Made by a program: the position numbers and the translations under genes
The notes under the pieces: model-generated
The model's database searches: none
What the model saw: the letters and a program-made list of their open reading frames with translations, nothing else
Told to the model about the DNA's origin: nothing
DNA from: a virus
Virus record (IMG/VR): IMGVR_UViG_3300009183_000284
Span: 1-28,755 of that record
Reading direction: 5' to 3' (one strand)
Length of the DNA stretch: 28,755 nt
Part shown: one piece after another, positions 1 through 7,686 of the stretch
How the letters are laid out: each line of letters starts with the position of its first letter
Numbering within the stretch: the first letter of the stretch is position 1

Positions 1-33
1 AAAGAACAAAGCCTCTGCAACACGCAAAGGCTT
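1..33 (-). terminator. Rho-independent terminator after the Cys-rich membrane protein gene
   Basis: Read on the - strand, the segment forms a stem AAGCCT/AGGCTT (outer arms at 9-14 and 28-33), then a U-G wobble, then TGC/GCA, closed by a 5-nt loop (19-23). It is followed by the U-rich tail TGTTCTTT (8 to 1). It sits about 35 bases past the stop of the leftward gene ending at 69. On the + strand the hairpin has no U-tract, so it should act leftward only. Confidence 0.7.
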
Positions 34-68
34 ATTAAGAAAAAACAAACGAACTAACTTACCATTGA

Positions 69-674
69 TTAGCACAAGAACCAGATGATCACTGCACCAT
101 ACGTAACAACCAAGTACGCACAGAACAAGTAAAACCCCGTCACTAGCACAGGGTTATTGTTCTTCCCCGTAGCGATGTCGATCACTAAACCAAAGAAGCT
201 TAAGATCATCATCACTACCATCAATGATTCGACCCACATAGGTACAACTGCAACAGCTATGGGTTCAACCTTTTCTTGAAAATACTTCCTTTGAAGCATG
301 TCCTGGTACTCTTCATCCGATGCCTTCTCTAAGCAGAACCCTCGTTCATTAGGCCCGTTGCATCCCTGCTGATTGCATGAGTCACAAACATCAACTACAT
401 CTTCTGCATCATATGCATAGATAAAGTCCTCATCTTCTAGCTCTACAGTATCGCAATCAGAAACATTCTCGGCCCAGTCACTCTCGACTAAGTCTATAAA
501 AGCACAGAAGCACTCTTCTTTACCACAACCAGCACACAGCACATCTTCACAGCATCCGCTTACAGAACCTTCACACTCATCTAACACTTCAACTTCTGTA
601 AACTCTGAATTATCTCCGCAATTGCAAAGATAAGATTCGTGATTACAAACCATGCAAACAAATACAATAGACAT
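69..674 (-). CDS. Cysteine-rich membrane protein, function unknown (201 aa)
   Basis: I do not recognise this family. The first ~115 residues carry 16 cysteines, including C7-x2-C10-x6-C17-x-C19 and a cluster C34, C41, C42, C47, C50, C55, C57, so a metal-binding treble-clef or RING-like fold is plausible but unproven. The stretch around residues 64-95 is very acidic. The C-terminus has two hydrophobic helices (about 138-167 and 176-200), so it is probably anchored in the inner membrane. The start at 674 is chosen because an AAGGAG site (682-687, complement) lies 7 nt upstream. The longer start at 704 lacks such a site and falls inside a hairpin. The gene is flanked by two terminator-like hairpins and follows the 814-1341 gene on the same strand. 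Possible roles are a phage membrane protein, an exclusion factor or a moron gene, none shown by the sequence. Confidence 0.6.
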   Translation of the reverse strand: MSIVFVCMVCNHESYLCNCGDNSEFTEVEVLDECEGSVSGCCEDVLCAGCGKEECFCAFIDLVESDWAENVSDCDTVELEDEDFIYAYDAEDVVDVCDSCNQQGCNGPNERGFCLEKASDEEYQDMLQRKYFQEKVEPIAVAVVPMWVESLMVVMMILSFFGLVIDIATGKNNNPVLVTGFYLFCAYLVVTYGAVIIWFLC

Positions 675-689
675 AATAAAACTCCTTGA

Positions 690-730
690 TCTATAAACAA
701 ACACAGCTACCTACAAAGCGTAAGTAGCTG
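690..730 (-). terminator. Terminator or attenuator hairpin in the leader of the Cys-rich gene
   Basis: On the - strand CAGCTAC pairs with GTAGCTG (arms at 724-730 and 704-710), then a U-G wobble, then TAC/GTA around a 5-nt loop. The tail TGTTTGTTTAT follows. The layout matches the hairpin at 9-33. It ends only a few bases before the AAGGAG site at 682-687, leaving no room for a promoter. It therefore either ends the upstream transcript with some read-through or acts as an attenuator for the 69-674 gene. Confidence 0.6.
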
Positions 731-813
731 AATGCCGGACTTGGAACCGTTACATGACCTAGATCAGATCACATAGTGCATTACTCCCCTGTCGAGGAGT
801 CCTCTGCAATTGT

Positions 814-1341
814 TTAGTCAGGGCTAGATACCCACACCCTTACAACTGCACCATCCCCACGTGCAGCATCGCAGTACACACAGCCATCATGGAAAGCACA
901 CGAAAGCATTACTCCAGTCTTTGATGTTTCAGCTACTTGTTTTGGGTAGCAACAAATAACTCGATCTATCTTAACCTCATAGCGATCATTCAATATCCGA
1001 ACTGCATCATCTACAAGCATGTCATCGTCGAAATATTTAATACCTATAATTTTTCCATCTTTACCACCATGAGTAATGAATACAACACCTTGATCTGTAT
1101 CTAACAAAGACCAAAGCGGAACATTGTTTCCATCCTTTAGATCAGCTTCCCCGATCACATGACACACGGTATATGATTCATTAGGTAATTTTAAACCTTC
1201 TTTAGTAACTGGAAACTTATGAGCTACCTTAACTTCAGCTATTACCTTTGGTTCTGACTTGCTAATTAACCAATAAGCCCCACTAGCTTGAGCACTTACT
1301 ACCAACACCAACAACACATTCAAGGCGATTACATTTCTCAT
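814..1341 (-). CDS. Exported protein of unknown function with a His-Gly / Cys-Cys arrangement (175 aa)
   Basis: Residues 3-19 form a hydrophobic signal sequence ending in an A17-Q18-A19 signal-peptidase-I-like site, so export or membrane anchoring is likely. The start at 1341 is preferred over 1353 because GGAG lies 6 nt upstream. The mature part has a predicted strand ending in ITHGG (H91, G92), a helix around 107-119, then a strand ending in VICCYP (C130, C131). This order of a His-Gly after one strand and a Cys after the next recalls clan CD cysteine peptidases (caspase and CHAT types), but the similarity is short and I cannot confirm it. Four further cysteines (60, 148, 154, 157) could form disulfides or bind metal. 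It lies between the 894-residue gene and the Cys-rich membrane protein gene, all reading leftward. Confidence 0.55.
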   Translation of the reverse strand: MRNVIALNVLLVLVVSAQASGAYWLISKSEPKVIAEVKVAHKFPVTKEGLKLPNESYTVCHVIGEADLKDGNNVPLWSLLDTDQGVVFITHGGKDGKIIGIKYFDDDMLVDDAVRILNDRYEVKIDRVICCYPKQVAETSKTGVMLSCAFHDGCVYCDAARGDGAVVRVWVSSPD

Positions 1342-1540
1342 ATCGAACTCCATTATATTTCAATTCAGTACGTAACAATTCAATTCAACACACACCACAC
1401 ACTCAACTACACAAGCAGTTAATAAGGGGGGATGGGGGTGTCAAATCAGTTACATATACAAAGGCAAATATGAGGGCAGGCCCGTTTGAATACGGGGGTG
1501 CTGTAAACTTTGGTAGGAACAAGTAGGAAGTAATTTAGCT
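1342..1540. other. Intergenic region (199 bp) with small repeats, no gene seen
   Basis: It separates two leftward genes. Visible structure includes CAATTCA-type direct repeats around a TACGTA palindrome (about 1355-1387), a CA-rich stretch (1386-1415), a G-rich run GGGGGG-AT-GGGGG near 1426-1438, a small hairpin CCCGT/ACGGG (1481-1496), and a direct repeat GTAGGAA at 1513-1519 and 1523-1529. The promoter of the 814-1341 gene should lie here, but no convincing -35/-10 pair at a usable distance was found. A TATAAT on the - strand near 1352-1357 is too close to the start. Confidence 0.5.
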
Positions 1541-4225
1541 TTAAGAGTTGGGAGTTACACCGGCGGCATTACCTAGCCCTGTTAGTTCATCTCTCCGGTT
1601 TTTTAAAAGGTTGCTAATAGAAGTATCGCCGCTATTTTCTTGAAACTGGTCAAGATGCTCTTTTGGAACGTAGTCATAGATGTGCTGTTCGATTCTGTTT
1701 AAGTCCTCACCATTTTTTGCAGCGTGTATCATCCCGACAAAAGTAAAGCCTTTATACTTTTCATCTAGCGTAGAATTAGGATCTGCTAATCCGTGTACAT
1801 AAGCAAGCTGTTCATGTTCACTTTTCACCCGATCTGCTTTATCTGCATCATATATTCCACCATTTAAACTTGAACCTTCCTCAGTGGATTCTCTTCTCAT
1901 GGGTAAAGGTACAATAACATTTCTTCCGTTTGGCCCTTTCACTGTTTCATACGCTGTGAAGGTAAAAAACTTTTGCGCTCTTTCATACCGACCCAAATAA
2001 AATTCTTCTCTTAAACGTTTATCATAAATTTTGAAGTCTTGTTCACTCATAGACTCCCGAAGCTCTTCAGCCATTAAACCTCGAAGACCTTGTCTTGCAT
2101 GTTCACTTCCCATGTAACGTTGAAAAGCTTTATTTACCCCTCCCGCACTTTCGATCTCACTCGCTTGTCCATTCGCATACATCTGTTTCTTCCACTCTTT
2201 AAAAATCACTCTATATAAATCCGTTTTTATTCTTCCTTGGTGATCAAAGTGCGAACCGCTGTATTTACTTATTACATCTGCTCTAGGCCCATGTTTGTTT
2301 AAGTTAGCTTGATAGTTTCTTAAAGCTTCCCAATCATGTCTACCAGGGTCTGACCATTTAGCTCTACGCTCATCTCCTTTCCCCGATTCTCTTGTGGACT
2401 CACTAGCAATGTCTTGTATGTCCACTCTTGCGACAACCCTATCTAAAGTGCTACCCATTCCACTTGCTGTACTTTCTAAACTAGCCACCATTTCTGTAGC
2501 TGTATTACAAATTGATAGCCAGCTTGTTCTTGCTCGACCTGACAAACTTGCTAGAGATATCAACGCTTTTACATGACGTGCGTTGTAAAAATCATCTTTG
2601 CCATTAATTTTTTTATCAATATCTTTGAGTGCGGCTTTGAATAAATTCCCAAGTAATATGCTATTATCTTTAATTATCAAACCATCTACTGCCGCTTCTA
2701 TTTCTTCTTTTCTTTTATCTCCTTCTTTTCTTACGCTATTACGTAGTAAACGAGAACGGCGAAAATTAGCCTTCAAATTTCCCCCGTGATAGTGCATCAA
2801 ACTTCTAGCTTGTTTAAACGCAGCAGGGTAAATACTTTCATTACTTGCTAATTTATCATCCGCATGTTTCATTCCCGCTTCTCTTAAACTCTTTTCATCC
2901 TTTAGTCGAGTGTCTAAAGCACCTTCTTTTTTTGTATCAATCGGTGTTGACTCAAGAGTTTTTTGGTCTTGTAAAAGTTTCTTGATGGGCTCTACCCCAA
3001 TCCCTGCACTGTATATACCCGGAATCCCAGTAAATACAGGGATGGATAAAAGTCCCTCTTTACTAGAAATGTTGACAAGGTCTAAACTATCTTTAAAAGA
3101 ACCAATTTCAGCCATTGAATGTTTTACAGTCCATGTTCGCATATCTTTAACTAACTCGTCAGGAAGTACGTTATCTCCAAAAAGTCCTTTCCTAGCATCT
3201 GATTGTGTTTTAGTAATATCGTTTCGCACTTTCATCATTACTGAATCTACAAATATATTTTTTAAATTTTTAACTTTGTGAGGGTCGAGGTCTTTTTTTT
3301 GATCTTCAATAAGTTGTGCTGTAGCTTTTTTAATATCCTCTTTCCTTCCTTCAATAGCCCTTTTTAAATCCCCTGACCCTTGTAATTCTTCTAGCCATAA
3401 ACTTACTAAAGATTGTTTGATTCCATCTTCTTTTAGTATGGTTGCCAACTCACTAGCGGAGTATCCTGTTATTCTTTGCATTGCTATTGAGTTATTACTT
3501 TTTAAAAGGTCATACAACTTTTTTATCCCTAGTTCTCCTGAGGATCTAAACATGGATTTAAAGTTTGTATCTCTCACAACATTAGCGTGGATTTTCATTT
3601 GCGCTTCAAAGACACTATCCGCAGTTTTGGTATCCGCTCTAGTTCCGTTTCCAACCATATCAAATAACTCTACGTGACCTTTGCTCCTTAGCTCTTTAGT
3701 AATGCCACCAGAATTAGTTGGGTTAATGTTTTTAGAAATGTACGCTTTTAATGTGCTCACCGATGGCCCACTTGCTAATAAAGACACTAGTCCGGAAACG
3801 AAACGGGAAGGGTCCATGCTTGTTCCGTACTGCGGTTTTTTTGGGCCGTCTAATTTTCCTTCTGGATTTTCAGCTTTATGATTTCTGGTAAAGGTTTTAT
3901 TCTTTGCATCTGCTGAAGCAAAAACCGATTTTACATCTGCTGTAAATCGAGCAATATTTGCAGCACCGGCATGATTATCTCCCGTTATCTCTTTTAGCCA
4001 AGGCTCTAAATGCTTGGCTCTTTTCCCATCACTGTCTGAGTTTAGTAGGTTCTTGATCGCACCTTGTCTACTAACGTTGGCTGTTCTCCAAGCTTCAAAA
4101 GTTTTTTGGTTATATTTATCGGGCATTGCTATTATTTGATTAAGCCTGTTTTTGACCTCAGAAGAGCTATAATTGTCCGAATGTAATGCTCTTACTAACT
4201 GCTCTATTTGGTTTTCATAATTCAT
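1541..4225 (-). CDS. Large basic, mostly helical protein of unknown function (894 aa)
   Basis: No family is recognised. The protein is long, hydrophilic, rich in Lys, Arg, Asp, Glu and Ser, and probably largely helical. It has no clear signal peptide or membrane helix. The N-terminal ~110 residues look like small helical bundles, and the centre (around 290-340 and 490-570) is strongly charged and may form coiled coils. No Walker motif or nuclease motif typical of a terminase was seen, although it lies immediately beside the portal gene where terminase is usual. The ATG at 4225 has GAGG about 13 nt upstream, longer than ideal. It is divergent from the portal gene across an 81-bp gap. It could be a virion or ejected protein, or a cargo gene inserted between terminase and portal, but the sequence does not decide this. 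Confidence 0.6.
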   Translation of the reverse strand: MNYENQIEQLVRALHSDNYSSSEVKNRLNQIIAMPDKYNQKTFEAWRTANVSRQGAIKNLLNSDSDGKRAKHLEPWLKEITGDNHAGAANIARFTADVKSVFASADAKNKTFTRNHKAENPEGKLDGPKKPQYGTSMDPSRFVSGLVSLLASGPSVSTLKAYISKNINPTNSGGITKELRSKGHVELFDMVGNGTRADTKTADSVFEAQMKIHANVVRDTNFKSMFRSSGELGIKKLYDLLKSNNSIAMQRITGYSASELATILKEDGIKQSLVSLWLEELQGSGDLKRAIEGRKEDIKKATAQLIEDQKKDLDPHKVKNLKNIFVDSVMMKVRNDITKTQSDARKGLFGDNVLPDELVKDMRTWTVKHSMAEIGSFKDSLDLVNISSKEGLLSIPVFTGIPGIYSAGIGVEPIKKLLQDQKTLESTPIDTKKEGALDTRLKDEKSLREAGMKHADDKLASNESIYPAAFKQARSLMHYHGGNLKANFRRSRLLRNSVRKEGDKRKEEIEAAVDGLIIKDNSILLGNLFKAALKDIDKKINGKDDFYNARHVKALISLASLSGRARTSWLSICNTATEMVASLESTASGMGSTLDRVVARVDIQDIASESTRESGKGDERRAKWSDPGRHDWEALRNYQANLNKHGPRADVISKYSGSHFDHQGRIKTDLYRVIFKEWKKQMYANGQASEIESAGGVNKAFQRYMGSEHARQGLRGLMAEELRESMSEQDFKIYDKRLREEFYLGRYERAQKFFTFTAYETVKGPNGRNVIVPLPMRRESTEEGSSLNGGIYDADKADRVKSEHEQLAYVHGLADPNSTLDEKYKGFTFVGMIHAAKNGEDLNRIEQHIYDYVPKEHLDQFQENSGDTSISNLLKNRRDELTGLGNAAGVTPNS

Positions 4226-4242
4226 AAGTACACCATTTCCTC

Positions 4243-4300
4243 TTGTATCTAAACTCGTTATATCTCATAATATCAATAATAAGGATCTTTATTATAAGGT
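4243..4300 (+). promoter_or_regulatory. Candidate promoter and ribosome site of the structural operon
   Basis: TTGTAT (4243-4248), a 17-nt spacer and CATAAT (4266-4271) make a plausible sigma70-like promoter, with a good -10 box and a poor -35 box. Transcription would begin near 4278 and read into the portal gene. AAGG (4296-4299) is the ribosome site for the ATG at 4307. If the real transcript starts further upstream, the match would be chance in AT-rich DNA. Confidence 0.4.
4276..4295. repeat. 20-bp palindrome in the divergent gap (operator candidate)
   Basis: ATAATAA (4276-4282) and TTATTAT (4289-4295) are perfect inverted repeats around GGATCT. The element lies at the predicted transcription start of the portal operon and just upstream of the leftward 894-residue gene. 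It could be a binding site for a dimeric regulator, or a weak RNA hairpin in the 5' leader. Confidence 0.45.
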
Positions 4301-4306
4301 ATACAT

Positions 4307-5650
4307 ATGGCAAAACGTAAGCGTAAATTACGGATCCCTCCTGACCAAGCTTCAGACAGGGACCTGTCAACGCTTTTATCCTACGGTCCCTCTTTTCTTC
4401 CGTATGTAGCTGCATGGACTGATTCAAGAATTGAACAGGTCCGGAACTACAAGCATTGGATCTACATTGCTATCCGTACCATAGCCCGCCAAATTGCTTC
4501 CCAAGTCCCTAACGTTTCATGGACATTTCACAACTCCCAGTCAGTCCCCCGTTCCAACTTCCTTAAAAACAAAGCATTAATCCCCCTTCTAACCCATGAA
4601 GACTTAGAACCTGTACCTGACAAGCACCCCCTGCTTCGGCTCCTCAAAGATCCCAATGACCCCGATACTTCCTATGACCTTTGGTACGAAACCATTTTGT
4701 TTCACCACTTAACCGGCATTGCGTATTGGTGGATGCCTAAGAACAAATTTGGACTCCCCGCCGCTATTTGGGTAGTACCCTCCCATTGGATGTGGCCTAT
4801 CGTAGGGCAAGACAAGCTTATCGAAGGATATGAGATCCGTCCTATCGAAGGCAATTACTTCCGTAAGTTTCTTCCTGTAGATGAGATCGTCGTTTTCAAA
4901 GACAAGTCCCCCATTTCAAAGATAGATGGATTCTCCCCCTTAACGGCTGGTGCTCAGTGGGGCGATACGATGGACATGATCAACCGATCCCGTTGGCATG
5001 CCTACAAGAACGGTACGTTCCCTACGGTAGCTGTTCAATTCGATGGAAAGTTTCAAGACCCTTCCGATGAAGACTTGAAAAGGATTGAAGCTAAATTTAT
5101 GTCACGCTACACAGGCGAGACAAGAACCAACCGGCCAATGTTTCTACCTCCTGGTGTTTCAGTTAACCCTTTGTCCTTAGGCATTAACCAAATGCTTTTT
5201 GGTGAAACTGCAACCGAGGTTCGAAACAACATTCTAGCATTGTTTGGTGTACCGTCTTCTGCTGCCGGATTATCTAATGATATGTCTTACGGTTCAGTTA
5301 TGGCTTCCCATGCTGCCTTTATGCAGCAGACCATTAACCCTATCCTTAGATACTTTGGTCAGGTCATCACCGAAAAAATAGCAAGAAACTACGATGATTC
5401 TCTTAAGGTTTGGTGGGAAGACATTACTCCGCACGATCCTGAGTTGGTTGAAAAACAAATTCAAACAGACCTCATGTGCGGCGCAATTACACCAAATGAA
5501 GTGCGTATTATGAGAGGTCGTCAACCCTATCCTACCGACTGGGGTAACACTCCGATCCTTCCTGTTAACGTTGCGAGTAGTCCTATGGGCGGTCAACACG
5601 CCCCTGTCTCCGCTCCTTTATCCAATCCTAATGATAATAAAGAGGTATAG
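4307..5650 (+). CDS. Portal protein, HK97 type
   Basis: This forms the dodecameric ring at the capsid vertex through which DNA is packaged and released. The length (447 aa) is usual for HK97-type portals (Phage_portal, PF04860). Recognisable parts include the N-terminal helical segment with YKHWIYIAIRTIARQIAS (about 46-63), the HPLLRLLKDPNDP stretch, the GFSPLTAGAQWGDTMDMINR segment before the stem, and the late FGVPSSAAGL...YGS region with the following crown helices. The C-terminal tail is Pro- and Asn-rich. It is first in the rightward operon, with AAGG about 7 nt before the ATG. No terminase gene precedes it within the window, which is unusual. The assignment is firm from sequence pattern and from the protease and capsid genes that follow. 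Confidence 0.92.
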   Translation: MAKRKRKLRIPPDQASDRDLSTLLSYGPSFLPYVAAWTDSRIEQVRNYKHWIYIAIRTIARQIASQVPNVSWTFHNSQSVPRSNFLKNKALIPLLTHEDLEPVPDKHPLLRLLKDPNDPDTSYDLWYETILFHHLTGIAYWWMPKNKFGLPAAIWVVPSHWMWPIVGQDKLIEGYEIRPIEGNYFRKFLPVDEIVVFKDKSPISKIDGFSPLTAGAQWGDTMDMINRSRWHAYKNGTFPTVAVQFDGKFQDPSDEDLKRIEAKFMSRYTGETRTNRPMFLPPGVSVNPLSLGINQMLFGETATEVRNNILALFGVPSSAAGLSNDMSYGSVMASHAAFMQQTINPILRYFGQVITEKIARNYDDSLKVWWEDITPHDPELVEKQIQTDLMCGAITPNEVRIMRGRQPYPTDWGNTPILPVNVASSPMGGQHAPVSAPLSNPNDNKEV

Positions 5651-5652
5651 TC

Positions 5653-7458
5653 ATGGGTAAATTTGAACTTCCAAATTCGATAGAAACAGCTAGTCCCGAT
5701 GTAATTCGGTCATTCATAAGGGACCGTAAAAACTACCAAGCTAAGGAAACCCGTAAGCTTGGTGCATTTCCTATGCCTGCCGAATATATTCGAAACATGG
5801 CTCATACTCTAGGGGAGTCTAGCTCTTCTTTACTGGGCCTAGATGCTAATGACGCAGAAGATCCTAAGGTTGATACAACTCGAATGACCGCACGTTTTGT
5901 AATCACAACGGCATCTAAAGATCGTCATGGTGATATCGTATTGCCGAGAGGTTGCGTATCCCATCTTAAAAACTACACCCGAAATCCCCGTGTATTTTTT
6001 GCCCATAAAACGGACGACCTACCGATCGCCTCCGCTAGGGATCCAGACGGCAATCTTGCTTTAGAGATATATGATGACCGGATTTACTCCACCGCTTATT
6101 TCCATGGAGAAACCCGTGAGTCCGAACTAATCTTCCGATTGATTGCCCGCAAAGAATTACAAGCGTCTTCTATTGGCTTTTTGCCTATTAGGGCAACGTT
6201 TATTGAATCAGAGGATGAAGACCTTATCGACTTAGAGACTGGCGAAGACATTATCGACTTCCGTTCGGACAGTACTAGGTCTATGCCTTGCCTCCGATTC
6301 CTTGAGTGGGATATGATCGAATGGTCTGTAGTCCCTATCCCTGCAAACCAAGACGCTTTAGCTGCCCACCTCTCCCGTGGACATATCGAAGGAGAAAAAA
6401 TATCCCCTTCCGTTCGTAGGGCTTTATCTCATTACATGCCCAAAAAAACAAAAACAGTTGTATCGTTTAATGAGCCTTCTTCTCTCCCTACTAAAGCGGT
6501 TGAAGTTAACCACAAAGACACGAATGTGGAATGGGATGGGCCTGTTCAAAAAGAGAACGCTTCGTTATCGGAATACAAACAAATGACCGCATGGTTTAAT
6601 GGGAAAGACTCCAAAGACAAGTCTTCGTTTAAGCTTCCTCATCACGATCATAAAACCCTCGATACCGTTTGGGAAGGTGTCCGAACCGCAATGGCTGCAC
6701 TCTTAGGGACTCAAGGCGGTATTGAGATTCCAGAATTACAGCGGATTGAGGTTTACAATCATTTAGCAAAACATTATAAAGAATACTATATACCCGCTCC
6801 CGAATATCGTTTATTATATTCTATAGAAGAATTAAAAACTTTATTTCCGGACATTGATTTTAAGGAGCTTGTAACCGTGAATACAGAACAACTAAAATTT
6901 AAAAAAGACTTAGAAGCCCTTGTAGCCTCGCCTACCCAAGGTAAGTCTAAGAAAAAAGAAGACGAAGATGAAGACAAGAAAAAAGAAGTAGACGATGACG
7001 ATGAGTCTGCTAAAAAGGGCGAACCCGAAGATGATGATGACGAAGTTGATGTTAAAGACAAAGCTGCCAATGAAGATGAAGACGACGATAGTGAACAAGA
7101 CGGCAAAAAAGCCAAGTCTGAAGATTCTGATGATGACAAAGAAGATGAAGGCAGTGATGAAGATGAAGACGGTGATGACGACAAAGACCCTGACGAAGAT
7201 ACTGAAGTTGATACAAAAGATGTACTGAAATCTATGTCTGAATTAATGCATTCCATGCATGATTGTTCTACCGCTCACACCAATCTTCTTACCAGTCTTC
7301 ACGACAAGATGGATCATTGCATGAACGCTTTGACTCCAAAAGAAGATGAAAAGCCAGAAGAAGATGAAATGAAAACCATCCTCAGTGCTCTTCTTACTTT
7401 GAAATCAAATCAAGACGCTCTTAACAAGCGTTTATTTGAAGCAACAGGTAGAAGGTAA
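5653..7458 (+). CDS. Prohead protease fused to a conserved middle domain and acidic scaffold-like tail (601 aa)
   Basis: The N-terminal part (about 75-245) is an HK97-type prohead protease (peptidase family U35). It has the FFAHK histidine (H118), the serine in ASSIGF (S173) and the acidic residue in MIEWSVVPIPAN (E223). It should cleave the capsid protein N-terminus during head maturation. Residues 290-380 form a second domain with SSFKLPHHDHK and VYNHLAKHYKE, seen in many fused phage head proteases. Residues 431-520 are an extreme Asp/Glu/Lys low-complexity tract. The last ~75 residues are helical and could act as a scaffold or capsid-binding piece. The protein is about three times longer than a bare protease (~200 aa), and no separate scaffold gene is present. 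It starts 2 nt after the portal stop with GAGG upstream, and its stop overlaps the next start as TAATG. Confidence 0.9.
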   Translation: MGKFELPNSIETASPDVIRSFIRDRKNYQAKETRKLGAFPMPAEYIRNMAHTLGESSSSLLGLDANDAEDPKVDTTRMTARFVITTASKDRHGDIVLPRGCVSHLKNYTRNPRVFFAHKTDDLPIASARDPDGNLALEIYDDRIYSTAYFHGETRESELIFRLIARKELQASSIGFLPIRATFIESEDEDLIDLETGEDIIDFRSDSTRSMPCLRFLEWDMIEWSVVPIPANQDALAAHLSRGHIEGEKISPSVRRALSHYMPKKTKTVVSFNEPSSLPTKAVEVNHKDTNVEWDGPVQKENASLSEYKQMTAWFNGKDSKDKSSFKLPHHDHKTLDTVWEGVRTAMAALLGTQGGIEIPELQRIEVYNHLAKHYKEYYIPAPEYRLLYSIEELKTLFPDIDFKELVTVNTEQLKFKKDLEALVASPTQGKSKKKEDEDEDKKKEVDDDDESAKKGEPEDDDDEVDVKDKAANEDEDDDSEQDGKKAKSEDSDDDKEDEGSDEDEDGDDDKDPDEDTEVDTKDVLKSMSELMHSMHDCSTAHTNLLTSLHDKMDHCMNALTPKEDEKPEEDEMKTILSALLTLKSNQDALNKRLFEATGRR

Positions 7459-7676
7459 TGGCTAGTTTAAAAACCAAAAAACCTTCTGGTGATTGTTCCG
7501 CTTGTTCTTTTTGGGAATCCCAAGATAAGCAAGTTGGCGAATGCCGTAGGTTTCCCCCCGTTCTTATTTATTCTGTGCCTGGAAGTCATTTGCTTCCAGA
7601 TGGCAGGATAGGAATTTTTCCTTCAACTTTATCCACCACTACCTGTGGTGAATTTAATTTTTTAACCCCCCTTTAA
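7458..7676 (+). CDS. Small four-cysteine protein between protease and capsid genes (72 aa)
   Basis: The four cysteines C13-x2-C16-x12-C29-x33-C63 suggest binding of zinc or another metal. The pattern GECRRFPP followed by CGEF is a recurring one in small phage and prophage proteins of unknown role. The gene overlaps the protease stop codon by one base (TAATG), so translational coupling is likely. Its place just before the capsid gene suggests a role in head assembly, but nothing in the sequence proves that. Confidence 0.7.
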   Translation: MASLKTKKPSGDCSACSFWESQDKQVGECRRFPPVLIYSVPGSHLLPDGRIGIFPSTLSTTTCGEFNFLTPL

Positions 7677-7686
7677 GGAGCCTTTC

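Noticed and set aside
1342-1360. TATAAT on the - strand as promoter of the 814-1341 gene
   Set aside because: It lies about 10 nt before the start codon, leaving no room for a leader with the GGAG site, and no good -35 box is in place.
1420-1440. G-quadruplex in the G-rich run
   Set aside because: Only two long G-runs lie close together, and the four separated runs needed are not clearly present.
6786-7256. Long Ser-rich open frame on the - strand opposite the protease acidic tract
   Set aside because: It is the antisense of Asp/Glu codons (GAT/GAA) and has no ribosome site.
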